A stretch of DNA of 43,492 nt from a virus, in the IMG/VR virus record IMGVR_UViG_3300025168_000173, positions 1-43,492 of that record; one strand, given 5' to 3'. The position numbers and the translations under genes are program-made. The notes beneath the pieces are model-generated. The model made no database searches. It saw only the letters and a list, made by a program, of their open reading frames with translations, and had not been told where the DNA came from. This document shows positions 1-6,976 of the stretch, in pieces (the stretch's first letter is position 1; each line of letters begins with the position of its first letter).

Positions 1-377
1 TCCTTCCACGTTTCCGGTACACCCAAACCTTGCTCAAATGCTTTCATCAATTCAACATGGTCATCATGACGATGAATCATTTCGTCTAATGTTGTAAGAA
101 CATTGAGTTGCTTCTTGTTCTCTTCACGCAACCGCTTGACTTCTGCTAGAAGTTTTGGTGCATCTGCTATGAGTGCCGCCCACTCCTTTCTGTTTGGTGA
201 GTCTTTGTTTCCCGATAGACTGCAAATCACCTCGCCACCGCCTACTATGCTATACGCATCCCAATACAACTTAGTCTTCCACCTTGTAGGTATCTGTGGC
301 GATTCACCAGTTTCTTCGTCAATAGGTGCAGTTACATCTTTCATAGTCATAACTCCATATTTGTCTGTGTCAATCAT
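1..377 (-). CDS. Partial small phage-type protein, paralogue of its upstream neighbour
   Basis: An open frame on the minus strand starts at ATG 377-375, directly after the stop of the gene at 378-830, and runs off the window at position 1, so the C terminus is missing. It starts MIDTDKYGVM and holds the motif DAPKLLAEVKRLREENKKQL, which is a coiled-coil helix. The upstream gene starts MIDTNKYEGH and holds SPLLLAEVKRLRKI, so the two are tandem paralogues. A GGAGGT ribosome binding site lies just before the start. Proteins of this layout are common as uncharacterised products in tailed phages. I cannot assign a function. Confidence 0.75.
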   Translation of the reverse strand, partial: MIDTDKYGVMTMKDVTAPIDEETGESPQIPTRWKTKLYWDAYSIVGGGEVICSLSGNKDSPNRKEWAALIADAPKLLAEVKRLREENKKQLNVLTTLDEMIHRHDDHVELMKAFEQGLGVPETWK

Positions 378-830
378 TCACTCTACCTCCTTATCAAACT
401 CAGCATCCCAAGGGTCTTCAGTTGTTGTATAATCCCACGGTCGTCCTTTACCACACTCACAATCATCATCTTCACATGAACCATCCTCACACATCATTTC
501 TTGATACCAATGCTCTTGGTCGTTGAGTAACTTAACCTGTAAATAGTATAGCGAATGGTCTGAATCCTTCCAACACTTGTAGATTATTTTACGCAACCGC
601 TTGACTTCTGCTAGGAGAAGTGGCGAATCTTCTATGAGTTGTGCGTCAACACGCTGTCCATAAGTTCCTTTGGCAAATTGATAATTGCTCAAAATAACTG
701 GTCCATTCACCCTATCTCCACCACCTTTCAATGGGTTGATTCCTGTGTATGTATCACTTTCAATGTCGTAGCCAAGACAAAAATGCCACGGCCCTTCTGT
801 GTGTCCTTCGTATTTGTTTGTATCAATCAT
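378..830 (-). CDS. Small phage-type protein with HTEGPW N terminus and LLLAEVKRLR helix
   Basis: This 150-residue protein begins MIDTNKYEGHTEGPW and has a middle helix LLLAEVKRLRK, a pattern I know from many uncharacterised phage proteins. The C-terminal third is rich in Cys, Asp and Glu (CEDGSCEDDDCECG), which could bind metal, although no standard zinc-finger spacing is clear. Its start overlaps the stop of the helicase gene by four bases (ATGA), which points to one transcript and coupled translation. It is a tandem paralogue of the partial gene at 1-377. Function unknown. Confidence 0.8.
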   Translation of the reverse strand: MIDTNKYEGHTEGPWHFCLGYDIESDTYTGINPLKGGGDRVNGPVILSNYQFAKGTYGQRVDAQLIEDSPLLLAEVKRLRKIIYKCWKDSDHSLYYLQVKLLNDQEHWYQEMMCEDGSCEDDDCECGKGRPWDYTTTEDPWDAEFDKEVE

Positions 831-3211
831 TCCTCTTCCTCTCCTGTGTGTGTCTTTGGTATGTGTGCACTAAGCATACTAGCAGGTATTTCACCTGCAT
901 CTACCATTGATTGAAGTAGTGCTGTTGCTATACCTGCACGTTCCTCACCTATCTCTCCACCATCTAAGATGGAACTAACTACCTGTCTTTTCTCCTCAAC
1001 AATCCTATCAAATCTCTCATCAATAGTACCTGATACTGATAGGTATGTAGCCCATACTGTGTCACTATCCTGACCTATTCTGTTGACTCTATCTTCGGCT
1101 TGCTCTTCCCAACCTGATACCCATTCTCTCTCTACAAAGACAACCGTATCAGCACGTGTGAGAGTAAGTCCTTCCTTCGCCGCTATGGTTGAACAGATGA
1201 GTCCGTCTAACTTACCCGCTTGGAAGGCATCGACATGTGCCTGTCTCTTCTCTGCTGACACGCCGCCTGTTATGGTAGCGAATCTTTTACCACTGAATCT
1301 CTTATCTCCGTGTAGTCCTGAAACTAATGCATCCCCTACATCTCTGTGATGATGGAAGACAAGCAATGGTTTGTCATTAACATCGTAGTAGTCAGCCATC
1401 CAATTCATTGTAGCACCAACCTTCATTCTACCAGCGTGATGTCTAAGGTCAGTTAGCATCTTCAATACGAAGCCCGCCTCTCTCTTACCACCACTTGAAT
1501 ACTCTCTCATCCATGTGCGATGTGCATTCTTATACTCTCTCATCTCTACTGGTGTAGGTACAACAGGTATGAACTGACGAATCTTATCAGGTAACTCATC
1601 CATTACTTCTTTCTTTAGTCTGCGTATCATGATGTCTCTAAGTTTCTCATGTAACTCACCTTGATTGGTAGCACCTTTGAAGTCCCAACCCCAACCATTG
1701 TGTTCAGCACCACAGTACCTCTTAGCATATGGAAAGAATTGTCCCTCATACTCAGCAGGTCTAACTAACTCTAGTGTATTGAATAATTCTATTGGTCTGT
1801 TAGTCATAGCAGTACCACTCAAACACAATACTGATGAAGCATTCTTACCCAATGCTAATGACGCTACTGTACGTTTCGCAGTGCTCGTCTTAAGGTAGTG
1901 CGACTCATCAAAGATGACAAGGTTGTACCCCTTGTTAAGTAACTCATCTTTCTTCTTATTCATTAGGTCATAGTTAATTACAGTGAAGTTAGTATCTCTT
2001 ACCTCGTCCTTACCATTCTTAACTACATCAACGTCAACATCAGGTAACCATGTTGTCAATTCCTTGACCCAATTATACTTCACATTGGCTGGGCATACTA
2101 CTAACACAGGCCAATACTCTTGGTGTAGTGCTGCGTATGCAATTGCTTGGATGGTCTTACCAACACCCATGTCATCACCAATAAGTGCACGACCATCTGC
2201 TAACTCAGCAAATCTAACACCAGCATACTGGAAGGGGTATAACTCATGACCATCGGGAAACATTTCTGCTAGTCTCACACGCATGTCTTCTACCACTTCA
2301 TTATCACTGAGTGAAGAGGCACTACTGATTGCTATTCTCTCAGCCTTGCCCTTGACTTGTGACATGATTGTATCATTAGCCATCATTGTTATACTCAGTT
2401 GATGGTTGTCACCTAACTTCTTGATTAGTGTATGAGCCTCACTCATTGCTATACGCCATACCTTTTGTTCGTGCATCCACTTACGACCATTGATTGTCTT
2501 GACTCTCTCTCTTGTGGTAACATCTGTACGTGGTATGCTTAGTAGAATACCATCCTTCTCTACTGTAACGGTGTACCCTTGTGGTGTTAGTGCACCACCT
2601 GTGCTTGATAGTTTAGATGCGTATGTTTCTAAGTCTGTTGTAGTATAACCATTGGCTCGCAGTACGTTGATTGCTTTGTTCAATACATCTTTGTCTTGCT
2701 TGAATGATATTGTACTACCATCATACTTCATAGCAGGGAAAGGTAGTGCTGCCTTCAATTCATTCCACAAGTCTTTACTGCGTCTTGTCCATGACACACC
2801 TACTCTTATGCTAGTCTTAGGCCACCTCTTTGAGTGGTCTGTCTTACCATACCATGTTTCTTCTATCTCTTTCACATGTACATGAGTACGGTCTGTTGTA
2901 GTATTTGCTATCTCTGATTGCCTCATGGTGCTAACGTATTCAATCAAGTCATCCCAATGTGGTATCCACTTCAACCCACACTCACTGAATACTCTCGGCA
3001 TCTGTGTGTTCCTGTACTTCCTTAGTCTTGACACACACATAGCAGCATCAATCCATGATAGGCTAGTAGCATTAGCCATCTTATCTACGAATGCCCAATC
3101 ATACTTGTTTGGCCCTTGGTCATCGTAGGTACTAGGTGCACCATAACCATGGAAGTGTTTGACAATCTTGTGTATTTCATCTGTTGTTATCTTTATATTA
3201 TCTGTCATCAC
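827..3211 (-). CDS. SNF2-family (SMARCAL1/HARP-like) DNA helicase or translocase
   Basis: The 794-residue protein carries the superfamily 2 SNF2 motifs in order: motif I DDMGVGKT (residues 346-353), Ia VVCPANVKYNW, II DESH (435-438), III LSGTAMTNRP, and VI EDRVNRIGQ (706-714). The lead-in LYPFQYAGVRFAE matches the Q-like region of SMARCAL1/ZRANB3-type annealing helicases. The N-terminal 300 residues lack a motif I recognise, but contain a segment like the HARP-type substrate domain (YTVTVEKDGILLSIPR). Such enzymes remodel or reanneal DNA at forks, so a role in viral replication or recombination is likely. It has its own TATA-like promoter at 3238-3256, and the first gene after it overlaps by four bases. 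An alternative start one codon later (second ATG) is equally possible. Confidence 0.93.
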   Translation of the reverse strand: MMTDNIKITTDEIHKIVKHFHGYGAPSTYDDQGPNKYDWAFVDKMANATSLSWIDAAMCVSRLRKYRNTQMPRVFSECGLKWIPHWDDLIEYVSTMRQSEIANTTTDRTHVHVKEIEETWYGKTDHSKRWPKTSIRVGVSWTRRSKDLWNELKAALPFPAMKYDGSTISFKQDKDVLNKAINVLRANGYTTTDLETYASKLSSTGGALTPQGYTVTVEKDGILLSIPRTDVTTRERVKTINGRKWMHEQKVWRIAMSEAHTLIKKLGDNHQLSITMMANDTIMSQVKGKAERIAISSASSLSDNEVVEDMRVRLAEMFPDGHELYPFQYAGVRFAELADGRALIGDDMGVGKTIQAIAYAALHQEYWPVLVVCPANVKYNWVKELTTWLPDVDVDVVKNGKDEVRDTNFTVINYDLMNKKKDELLNKGYNLVIFDESHYLKTSTAKRTVASLALGKNASSVLCLSGTAMTNRPIELFNTLELVRPAEYEGQFFPYAKRYCGAEHNGWGWDFKGATNQGELHEKLRDIMIRRLKKEVMDELPDKIRQFIPVVPTPVEMREYKNAHRTWMREYSSGGKREAGFVLKMLTDLRHHAGRMKVGATMNWMADYYDVNDKPLLVFHHHRDVGDALVSGLHGDKRFSGKRFATITGGVSAEKRQAHVDAFQAGKLDGLICSTIAAKEGLTLTRADTVVFVEREWVSGWEEQAEDRVNRIGQDSDTVWATYLSVSGTIDERFDRIVEEKRQVVSSILDGGEIGEERAGIATALLQSMVDAGEIPASMLSAHIPKTHTGEEEE

Positions 3212-3237
3212 TTAATCACTCTCCATTATCTATAACT

Positions 3238-3256
3238 AATTTGTTTATATAGTCCA
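3238..3256 (-). promoter_or_regulatory. Archaeal-type TATA promoter for the SNF2 gene
   Basis: On the minus strand this reads TGGACTATATAAACAAATT. The same 19 bases occur before the leftward genes starting at 4920 and 6395. The TATA core lies about 38 bases before the ATG at 3211, so transcription about 25 bases downstream would leave a leader of roughly 13 bases holding GGAG. It sits in the only gap in the leftward run between 3211 and 3264. Confidence 0.7.
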
Positions 3257-3263
3257 TCATCAT

Positions 3264-3803
3264 TTAGCACCACGAACCCCACAAGTATATGCCTTGGTCA
3301 GTTTTTATCTGTGTGTAATTATACATTTGGTCACGAGCATAATGTTCCCAATCAACATACATAGTAAGAGGGTTATCATCTGTTACTACACCGGTATCGT
3401 ATGCCTCATTCATGAAGTAATCTTTGAGTTCAAACTCATACACACAGGCAAAGCGTAGGTTATCTTTGACGTGCTCTACGTTGTCAACCATCTCTTCTGT
3501 TGTCGTGTAGTTATTCTTACAGGCTAGAAGTATAGCAACTCTATCCTCATCACCATCTAAGAACTCAAAGAGTGAATGCAAATGTTGTACGTCAGGGTTT
3601 TCACCCATGTTAATACCATCGTAGTCTTGAATGTGCCACTCATCATGATGCTCATGAGTACAACCTGCTAGGTTACAAAGACCATGACCCTTGAGGATAA
3701 CATCATCTTCATCTACTAACTGTTCATATGAAACCCACTTGAATACTAGAGTTCCCTCAGCATAACACCCAAGGCATCCCATTGCTATATTCTTATCACT
3801 CAT
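3264..3803 (-). CDS. Uncharacterised acidic protein with N-terminal Cys pair
   Basis: This 179-residue acidic protein begins MSDKNIAMGCLGCYAEG, with a CxxC pair, followed by a second Cys/His stretch (CNLAGCTHEHHDEWH) near residues 43-57. Together these could form a zinc site. The rest is rich in Asp, Glu and aromatic residues. The gene starts inside the stop region of its upstream neighbour (GAGGTGATTGAATGA), where GAGGTGAT serves as the ribosome binding site. It is the last gene of a leftward operon that starts at the 4933-4956 promoter. I do not recognise the family. Confidence 0.75.
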   Translation of the reverse strand: MSDKNIAMGCLGCYAEGTLVFKWVSYEQLVDEDDVILKGHGLCNLAGCTHEHHDEWHIQDYDGINMGENPDVQHLHSLFEFLDGDEDRVAILLACKNNYTTTEEMVDNVEHVKDNLRFACVYEFELKDYFMNEAYDTGVVTDDNPLTMYVDWEHYARDQMYNYTQIKTDQGIYLWGSWC

Positions 3804-4000
3804 TCAATCACCTCGTAGTCTGTTGAGTCAAGTAAGAAACCTAACTCAGTAGTGTCACCCTCTGCATTTATGATGAACACAAGCCCTCTACTCTCCCAAT
3901 TTGGTTGGTTAGTAGCGGGAAATGCGTTGTATATTTTATCCTTAGACACATGTATTCCTGTGCCTAGCAACTTGAAATCATTTCTTGGTCTTACTCTCAT
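3800..4000 (-). CDS. Small uncharacterised protein (66 aa)
   Basis: This short protein starts MRVRPRNDFKLLGTG and ends DYEVIE. It overlaps both neighbours by four bases (ATGA) and is preceded by GGTGATTGA, a ribosome binding site embedded in the end of the previous gene. The tight coupling in both directions argues that it is a real gene. The sequence resembles a small beta-strand-rich domain (VSKDKIYNAFPATNQP), but I cannot name a family. Confidence 0.7.
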   Translation of the reverse strand: MRVRPRNDFKLLGTGIHVSKDKIYNAFPATNQPNWESRGLVFIINAEGDTTELGFLLDSTDYEVIE

Positions 4001-4419
4001 TCAATCACCACGCCGTATGAATCACTCAAGTATTGTAACTCATCTTGTCTGAGTGGTCTGTGTCCTTTGGCTAATGCACCTGCACATTCATAACACATCT
4101 CTGCATCTTCATCTTGATAGACACCCTTACACATGCCATTGTAGTGCCATCTGTTTGAGCCTACTTCTACATCTGATGCAACGTTAGTCCAACCATTGTG
4201 TATGTTAGAACATTGGTATGTCAGTAAGATACTGTCAAACTTAGGCTTCGTTTGGTCATGGTAATGTGTCTCGTATTCGTCATGGTAGTCTTCTACCATA
4301 CCTAGTGCCTCAGCCTTACTGTCAGCATCAACAGTGTGGTACTCCATCATAATCACCTTACGTGTGATGATGAACTGTTTCTTCACCACTGTGTCACCAT
4401 TGTTATTCATGCCCAACAT
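3997..4419 (-). CDS. Uncharacterised protein with Cys-rich middle
   Basis: The 140-residue protein begins with a beta-strand and helix section (KKQFIITRKVIMMEYHTVDADSKAEALGMVED) that resembles small phage domains modelling a ferredoxin-like fold. It then has MCKGVYQDEDAEMCYECAGAL, which can bind metal through three cysteines. A perfect GGAGGTGA site precedes the ATG at 4419. The start lies inside the end of a 25-codon frame at 4407-4484. Function unknown. Confidence 0.75.
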   Translation of the reverse strand: MLGMNNNGDTVVKKQFIITRKVIMMEYHTVDADSKAEALGMVEDYHDEYETHYHDQTKPKFDSILLTYQCSNIHNGWTNVASDVEVGSNRWHYNGMCKGVYQDEDAEMCYECAGALAKGHRPLRQDELQYLSDSYGVVIE

Positions 4420-4484
4420 ACTAACTCACCTCCGTACCATACATTTCCTTCGTCGTCAATCTCATATCCTATTTCATTCATCAT
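4407..4484 (-). CDS. Possible 25-residue microprotein
   Basis: Reading leftward, an ATG-ATG start at 4484 opens a frame of 25 codons (starting MMNEIGYEIDDEG, ending LVCWA) that stops at 4407. It has an AGGAG sequence seven bases before the start, overlaps the end of the upstream gene and overlaps the start of the downstream gene. It fills what would otherwise be the only gap in this stretch. The evidence is only position and ribosome binding site, so it may be a translational coupling leader rather than a functional protein. Confidence 0.45.
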   Translation of the reverse strand: MMNEIGYEIDDEGNVWYGGELVCWA

Positions 4485-4920
4485 TTGTTTCATCTCCTGT
4501 TTGTGTATTGTAGTAGTCAGCCATCCAATTGTAATACATTACTAAGTCCTCGTACTGTATTGAGTTAGGTATTTCGCACCATACTTTTAGTAAGTCATCA
4601 ATGCTCTGAATATTATCATCAACATCATACCCATAAAAACTCAAGATTCTACCCACGTACTGTAAGAATGGTGGGTAATCACTGTCAGGGTCGTATGAAC
4701 GTGGGTTACCTAGTCTGATTGTCTGACATGGGTTGACACTACTGCTACAACATGGCACACCCATGAAGTCCCACACTGGCTCATAACTACGGTCAAAGTC
4801 TTGTCGTGTGTCTACGTGTGATATTATATCACCACAGTTATTGCAGGTAGTATACATCTCTAGTATATTGGATGGGTACACTCTGTCATTTCTTTTATCT
4901 TCATTACTATTGGTCAGCAT
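4474..4920 (-). CDS. Uncharacterised protein with possible zinc site, first gene of leftward operon
   Basis: The 148-residue protein has CNNCGDIISHVDTR near residues 26-39, then GVPCCSSSVNPC, which together look like a zinc-binding knuckle. The C-terminal half is acidic and rich in Tyr. The TATA element at 4933-4956 is centred about 26 bases before the ATG, the usual distance from an archaeal TATA box to the transcription start, so the message is probably leaderless or nearly so. It is followed by the chain of overlapping genes down to 3264. I do not recognise a family. Confidence 0.75.
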   Translation of the reverse strand: MLTNSNEDKRNDRVYPSNILEMYTTCNNCGDIISHVDTRQDFDRSYEPVWDFMGVPCCSSSVNPCQTIRLGNPRSYDPDSDYPPFLQYVGRILSFYGYDVDDNIQSIDDLLKVWCEIPNSIQYEDLVMYYNWMADYYNTQTGDETNDE

Positions 4921-4932
4921 TAGTTACTGAGA

Positions 4933-4956
4933 CATAATTTGTTTATATAGTCCAAG
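4933..4956 (-). promoter_or_regulatory. Archaeal-type TATA promoter, probably leaderless
   Basis: The minus strand reads CTTGGACTATATAAACAAATT and then ATG within about 15 more bases (start at 4920). The TATA core is about 26 bases from the start codon, which fits the archaeal spacing between TATA and transcription start. It shares 23 bases with the element at 6432-6454. Confidence 0.72.
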
Positions 4957-5170
4957 ATTCAGTTCATCGGTTTCTATCACTCATGCCTACATTACAGGTG
5001 CACACTACCACCACCAACACCAGCATTAGTATAGTTACAGGGCTATGCAACAGGCTTGCAGTACAACGGTTCTCTATGTTGTATGCAATTTGTCTAAAGA
5101 TTATTCTATACGCTATACAAATAAGGTACTCAGTATATTGTTGAGGCTATGTGTATCTGTTTAGGTTACT

Positions 5171-5207
5171 ACATATATATATATTAATCTCTATGTATAG
5201 ACAATAC
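5171..5207 (+). promoter_or_regulatory. Promoter-like 37-base element, copy A
   Basis: This A+T-rich stretch matches 14428-14464 over 37 bases with two mismatches. It holds TTAATCTCTA followed by a TATA-like core and TATAGACAATAC. The other copy sits directly before the late operon, so this copy probably drives rightward transcription from about 5220 into the region that follows, where I find no convincing protein gene. The block from 4957 to 5170 upstream shows no gene. Confidence 0.6.
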
Positions 5208-5221
5208 TAAAGAAACATTGT

Positions 5222-5530
5222 ACAGAACTATTATTCATCTGTCCTCTCTACGTGTATGTATGTGCAGATAAGGACATCAACAGGGGATGAACGAGACATA
5301 CGGGGGAGAGCCACAGCCACCACCAATGTGTGGTTTGCTTATGGTGGGTGGAACTGGTGGCCTAGCGCTCTCGCTGAGGAATATGATTTATTTTACAGCG
5401 TGTGCTATGTTTTACCACCCGTATGGGTGGCAAACCGTAGCGAACAAAGCGTGTGCGAAGCCGAACGATTAGAGAGCCGCAACACGTGCGAAGGTGAAGA
5501 CATCCCCGCGCATCATGGAAATCGCGCGAT
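5222..5530 (+). other. G+C-rich structured region: candidate non-coding RNA or origin
   Basis: This stretch follows promoter-like copy A and is much richer in G+C than its flanks. It holds a perfect-stem hairpin, CCACCC-GTAT-GGGTGG at 5415-5430, and several GGTGG/CCACC blocks that could pair over longer distances. Two frames cross it (104 codons from 5256 and 61 codons from 5287, the latter after AGGGG). The longer one runs into the terminator of the opposite-strand gene and has no recognisable features. A structured RNA, a small membrane protein (the 61-codon frame is hydrophobic) or an origin are all possible. Confidence 0.3.
5415..5430. repeat. Palindromic 16-base motif, copy 1
   Basis: CCACCCGTATGGGTGG has 6-base arms that pair perfectly around GTAT. 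A copy with one change lies at 6536-6551, and both are in the gene-poor G+C-rich tracts on either side of the SAP-domain gene. It may be an operator, an origin-binding site or an RNA hairpin. Confidence 0.5.
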
Positions 5531-5560
5531 AAAAAAAACCCCCCGCCGTGAGGCGAGGGG
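5531..5560 (-). terminator. Hairpin plus oligo-T terminator of the SAP-domain gene
   Basis: Read on the minus strand, a G+C-rich hairpin (GCC/GGC stem around a TCAC loop, extended by a CCCC/GGGG stem with a two-base bulge) is followed by eight T residues. It lies about 70 bases beyond the stop at 5631. Oligo-T tracts terminate archaeal transcription; the hairpin makes it look like an intrinsic terminator as well. Confidence 0.7.
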
Positions 5561-5630
5561 CATGGGGTGATGACCCCCTGCGAGTGTACCCGCAGAGGGC
5601 TTGCGTGAGTCTGTCGCGTGAGTTACTTAC

Positions 5631-6395
5631 TCAGAGTGCGTTGCTGATTCTAGCACGCAGGTCGGCAACTGTGCCAGTGTGCGGTAGTCCTAACGCTTTG
5701 CAGGTTGCTACGAGTTTCGCTTTTGATACGCTAGGTGTAGCCGCTTTCTTTGCGGTCTTGGTATTCTGTAATGGGCCAGTCCTAGCAGGTTGTGTGCCTC
5801 GTGAGATAACAGCCTCGGCTTTCATGTTCGCTTTCTCGCCTTTGCTCCTTCCTTCCCACCATGAACCGCCATAGTTAGCATCTGCTCTAACCCATGCAGT
5901 GCGAGCCTCTTCCTCAGAACCGTATTGCTTAGCGTTTCCGTCTTTGTCATTCACACCAGCGGCGAACCATACACCACCATTTGCAGCCGCGGCCACTAAC
6001 CCCGCACTGCGAGCCTCTGATTTAGCGGTACGCTTTGCAGTCTGTTGAACACTGTTCAGGACGAACGCCCATAGCATTGTAGTGCGTGGGTTATTACCAC
6101 TGACTCTGTATTGCAGTGTTAGGTTTCTTTTGTGTGCATCACTGATTTCTGTACCTGCTCGATGGCTTGACCTAGCAGTAGCAACGTATCGCTTTAGAGC
6201 AGCCCTCGCTTTTGCCGGTGTTACACGCGTTGAGTCCTTTACGTTCCATACATACACAGGGTATGCCCCTGATATGTCCGCTTGGACATCTCCCGTTTTC
6301 CCCGTGGATATATCCACGAGGGTAGACAGGATGTCATTCATCCTCTCCGTAGGGGCGTTCATTCTTATTTCGTCATTCGTATTTGCGGTTGACAT
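5631..6395 (-). CDS. Putative DNA-binding protein with C-terminal SAP/HeH domain
   Basis: The 254-residue protein ends in KAKLVATCKALGLPHTG followed by VADLRARI, a clear helix-extended-helix SAP-type DNA-binding motif at about residues 219-253. The central part (residues 50-190) has a Trp-rich section (YGGSWWEGR, WVRADANYG) that I do not recognise, linked to the SAP domain by a Lys/Ala/Pro-rich tether. It is monocistronic, with its own TATA promoter at 6432-6454, a CAGGAGA ribosome binding site and a terminator at 5531-5560. Its base composition is richer in G+C than the neighbouring leftward genes. A nucleoid-like or replication-linked role is plausible, given the gene-poor tracts on both sides. 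Confidence 0.8.
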   Translation of the reverse strand: MSTANTNDEIRMNAPTERMNDILSTLVDISTGKTGDVQADISGAYPVYVWNVKDSTRVTPAKARAALKRYVATARSSHRAGTEISDAHKRNLTLQYRVSGNNPRTTMLWAFVLNSVQQTAKRTAKSEARSAGLVAAAANGGVWFAAGVNDKDGNAKQYGSEEEARTAWVRADANYGGSWWEGRSKGEKANMKAEAVISRGTQPARTGPLQNTKTAKKAATPSVSKAKLVATCKALGLPHTGTVADLRARISNAL

Positions 6396-6431
6396 ATTTT
6401 TATTCTCCTGCCTTTCGACGTTCTTACATAC

Positions 6432-6454
6432 ATAATTTGTTTATATAGTCCAAG
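6432..6454 (-). promoter_or_regulatory. Archaeal-type TATA promoter for the SAP-domain gene
   Basis: The minus strand holds CTTGGACTATATAAACAAATT, the same element as at 4933-4956. The TATA core is about 50 bases from the ATG at 6395, which leaves a leader of about 25 bases with CAGGAGA. Confidence 0.72.
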
Positions 6455-6976
6455 TCTATTCATCCATGTTTTACACGTCAAGACCATTGCGCGGTTAGGG
6501 TTGCGCTTATTGTAGAGGATGACATTGTAGATGTTCCAACCGTATGGGTGGGGATACCACGACGGGTGAAAGGGATAGTGGAAGCGTAACACTGGTGGTA
6601 GCATAACGCTGCTGTGTGGTAGCGGTGGTGGTGGTACAGGTGAGCCTGTTAGCCCCACACGTTGCCTGATTGCTACATACATGAGAGGGTGACGCCACAG
6701 CGTCACGCTCGTTATACACAGACAACGGCGTAGCGTGAGTGCTGCTGTTGCGTTGGAATTGCGCGGCCACAGCCCCCACCGCAGTGACCCTGTTGCGCCG
6801 CCACTAGCCGGAGGAATAGGATATTGCGTGTTTATATTGCGCTCTATGACAGCACACAGCGCTCGAACAAAAAAATATTTTACTAAATAATTAACATATA
6901 CTGCCCACTTTGGACACATGTCAAGGTTTCATGGTGGTGGCGGTATCGCCAAATACTGCCCCCCGTTGCGAGTTAC
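6455..6976. other. Gene-poor divergent region between leftward and rightward arms
   Basis: No convincing gene lies here. The left part has runs of GGTGG, GGTGGTGG and a copy of the 5415 palindrome (6536-6551). A leftward frame of 184 codons crosses the promoter of the SAP-domain gene and looks spurious. At 6870-6900 the sequence turns strongly A+T-rich (TTTTACTAAATAATTAACAT), the best candidate for a promoter for the rightward arm that starts at 6977. The divergent layout and repeats fit a replication origin or control region, but nothing here proves it. Confidence 0.45.
6536..6551. repeat. Palindromic 16-base motif, copy 2
   Basis: CCAACCGTATGGGTGG differs by one base from the perfect palindrome at 5415-5430 and lies on the same strand. 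The single mismatch weakens the left arm. Confidence 0.45.

Noticed and set aside
5222-5530. A tRNA gene in the G+C-rich region
   Set aside because: I looked for a T-arm consensus (GTTCGAATC-like) and an acceptor stem and found none. No tRNA was seen elsewhere by eye, but a covariance search was not possible.
5256-5570. Rightward frame of 104 codons
   Set aside because: It runs through the hairpin-oligoT terminator of the opposite-strand gene and has no domain or good ribosome binding site. I describe the region as a candidate RNA or origin.
6365-6919. Leftward frame of 184 codons
   Set aside because: It spans the TATA promoter and start of the SAP-domain gene and the gene-poor tract. Its composition is odd (many Arg, Pro, Trp) and it has no ribosome binding site, so it looks like a chance frame in G+C-rich DNA.
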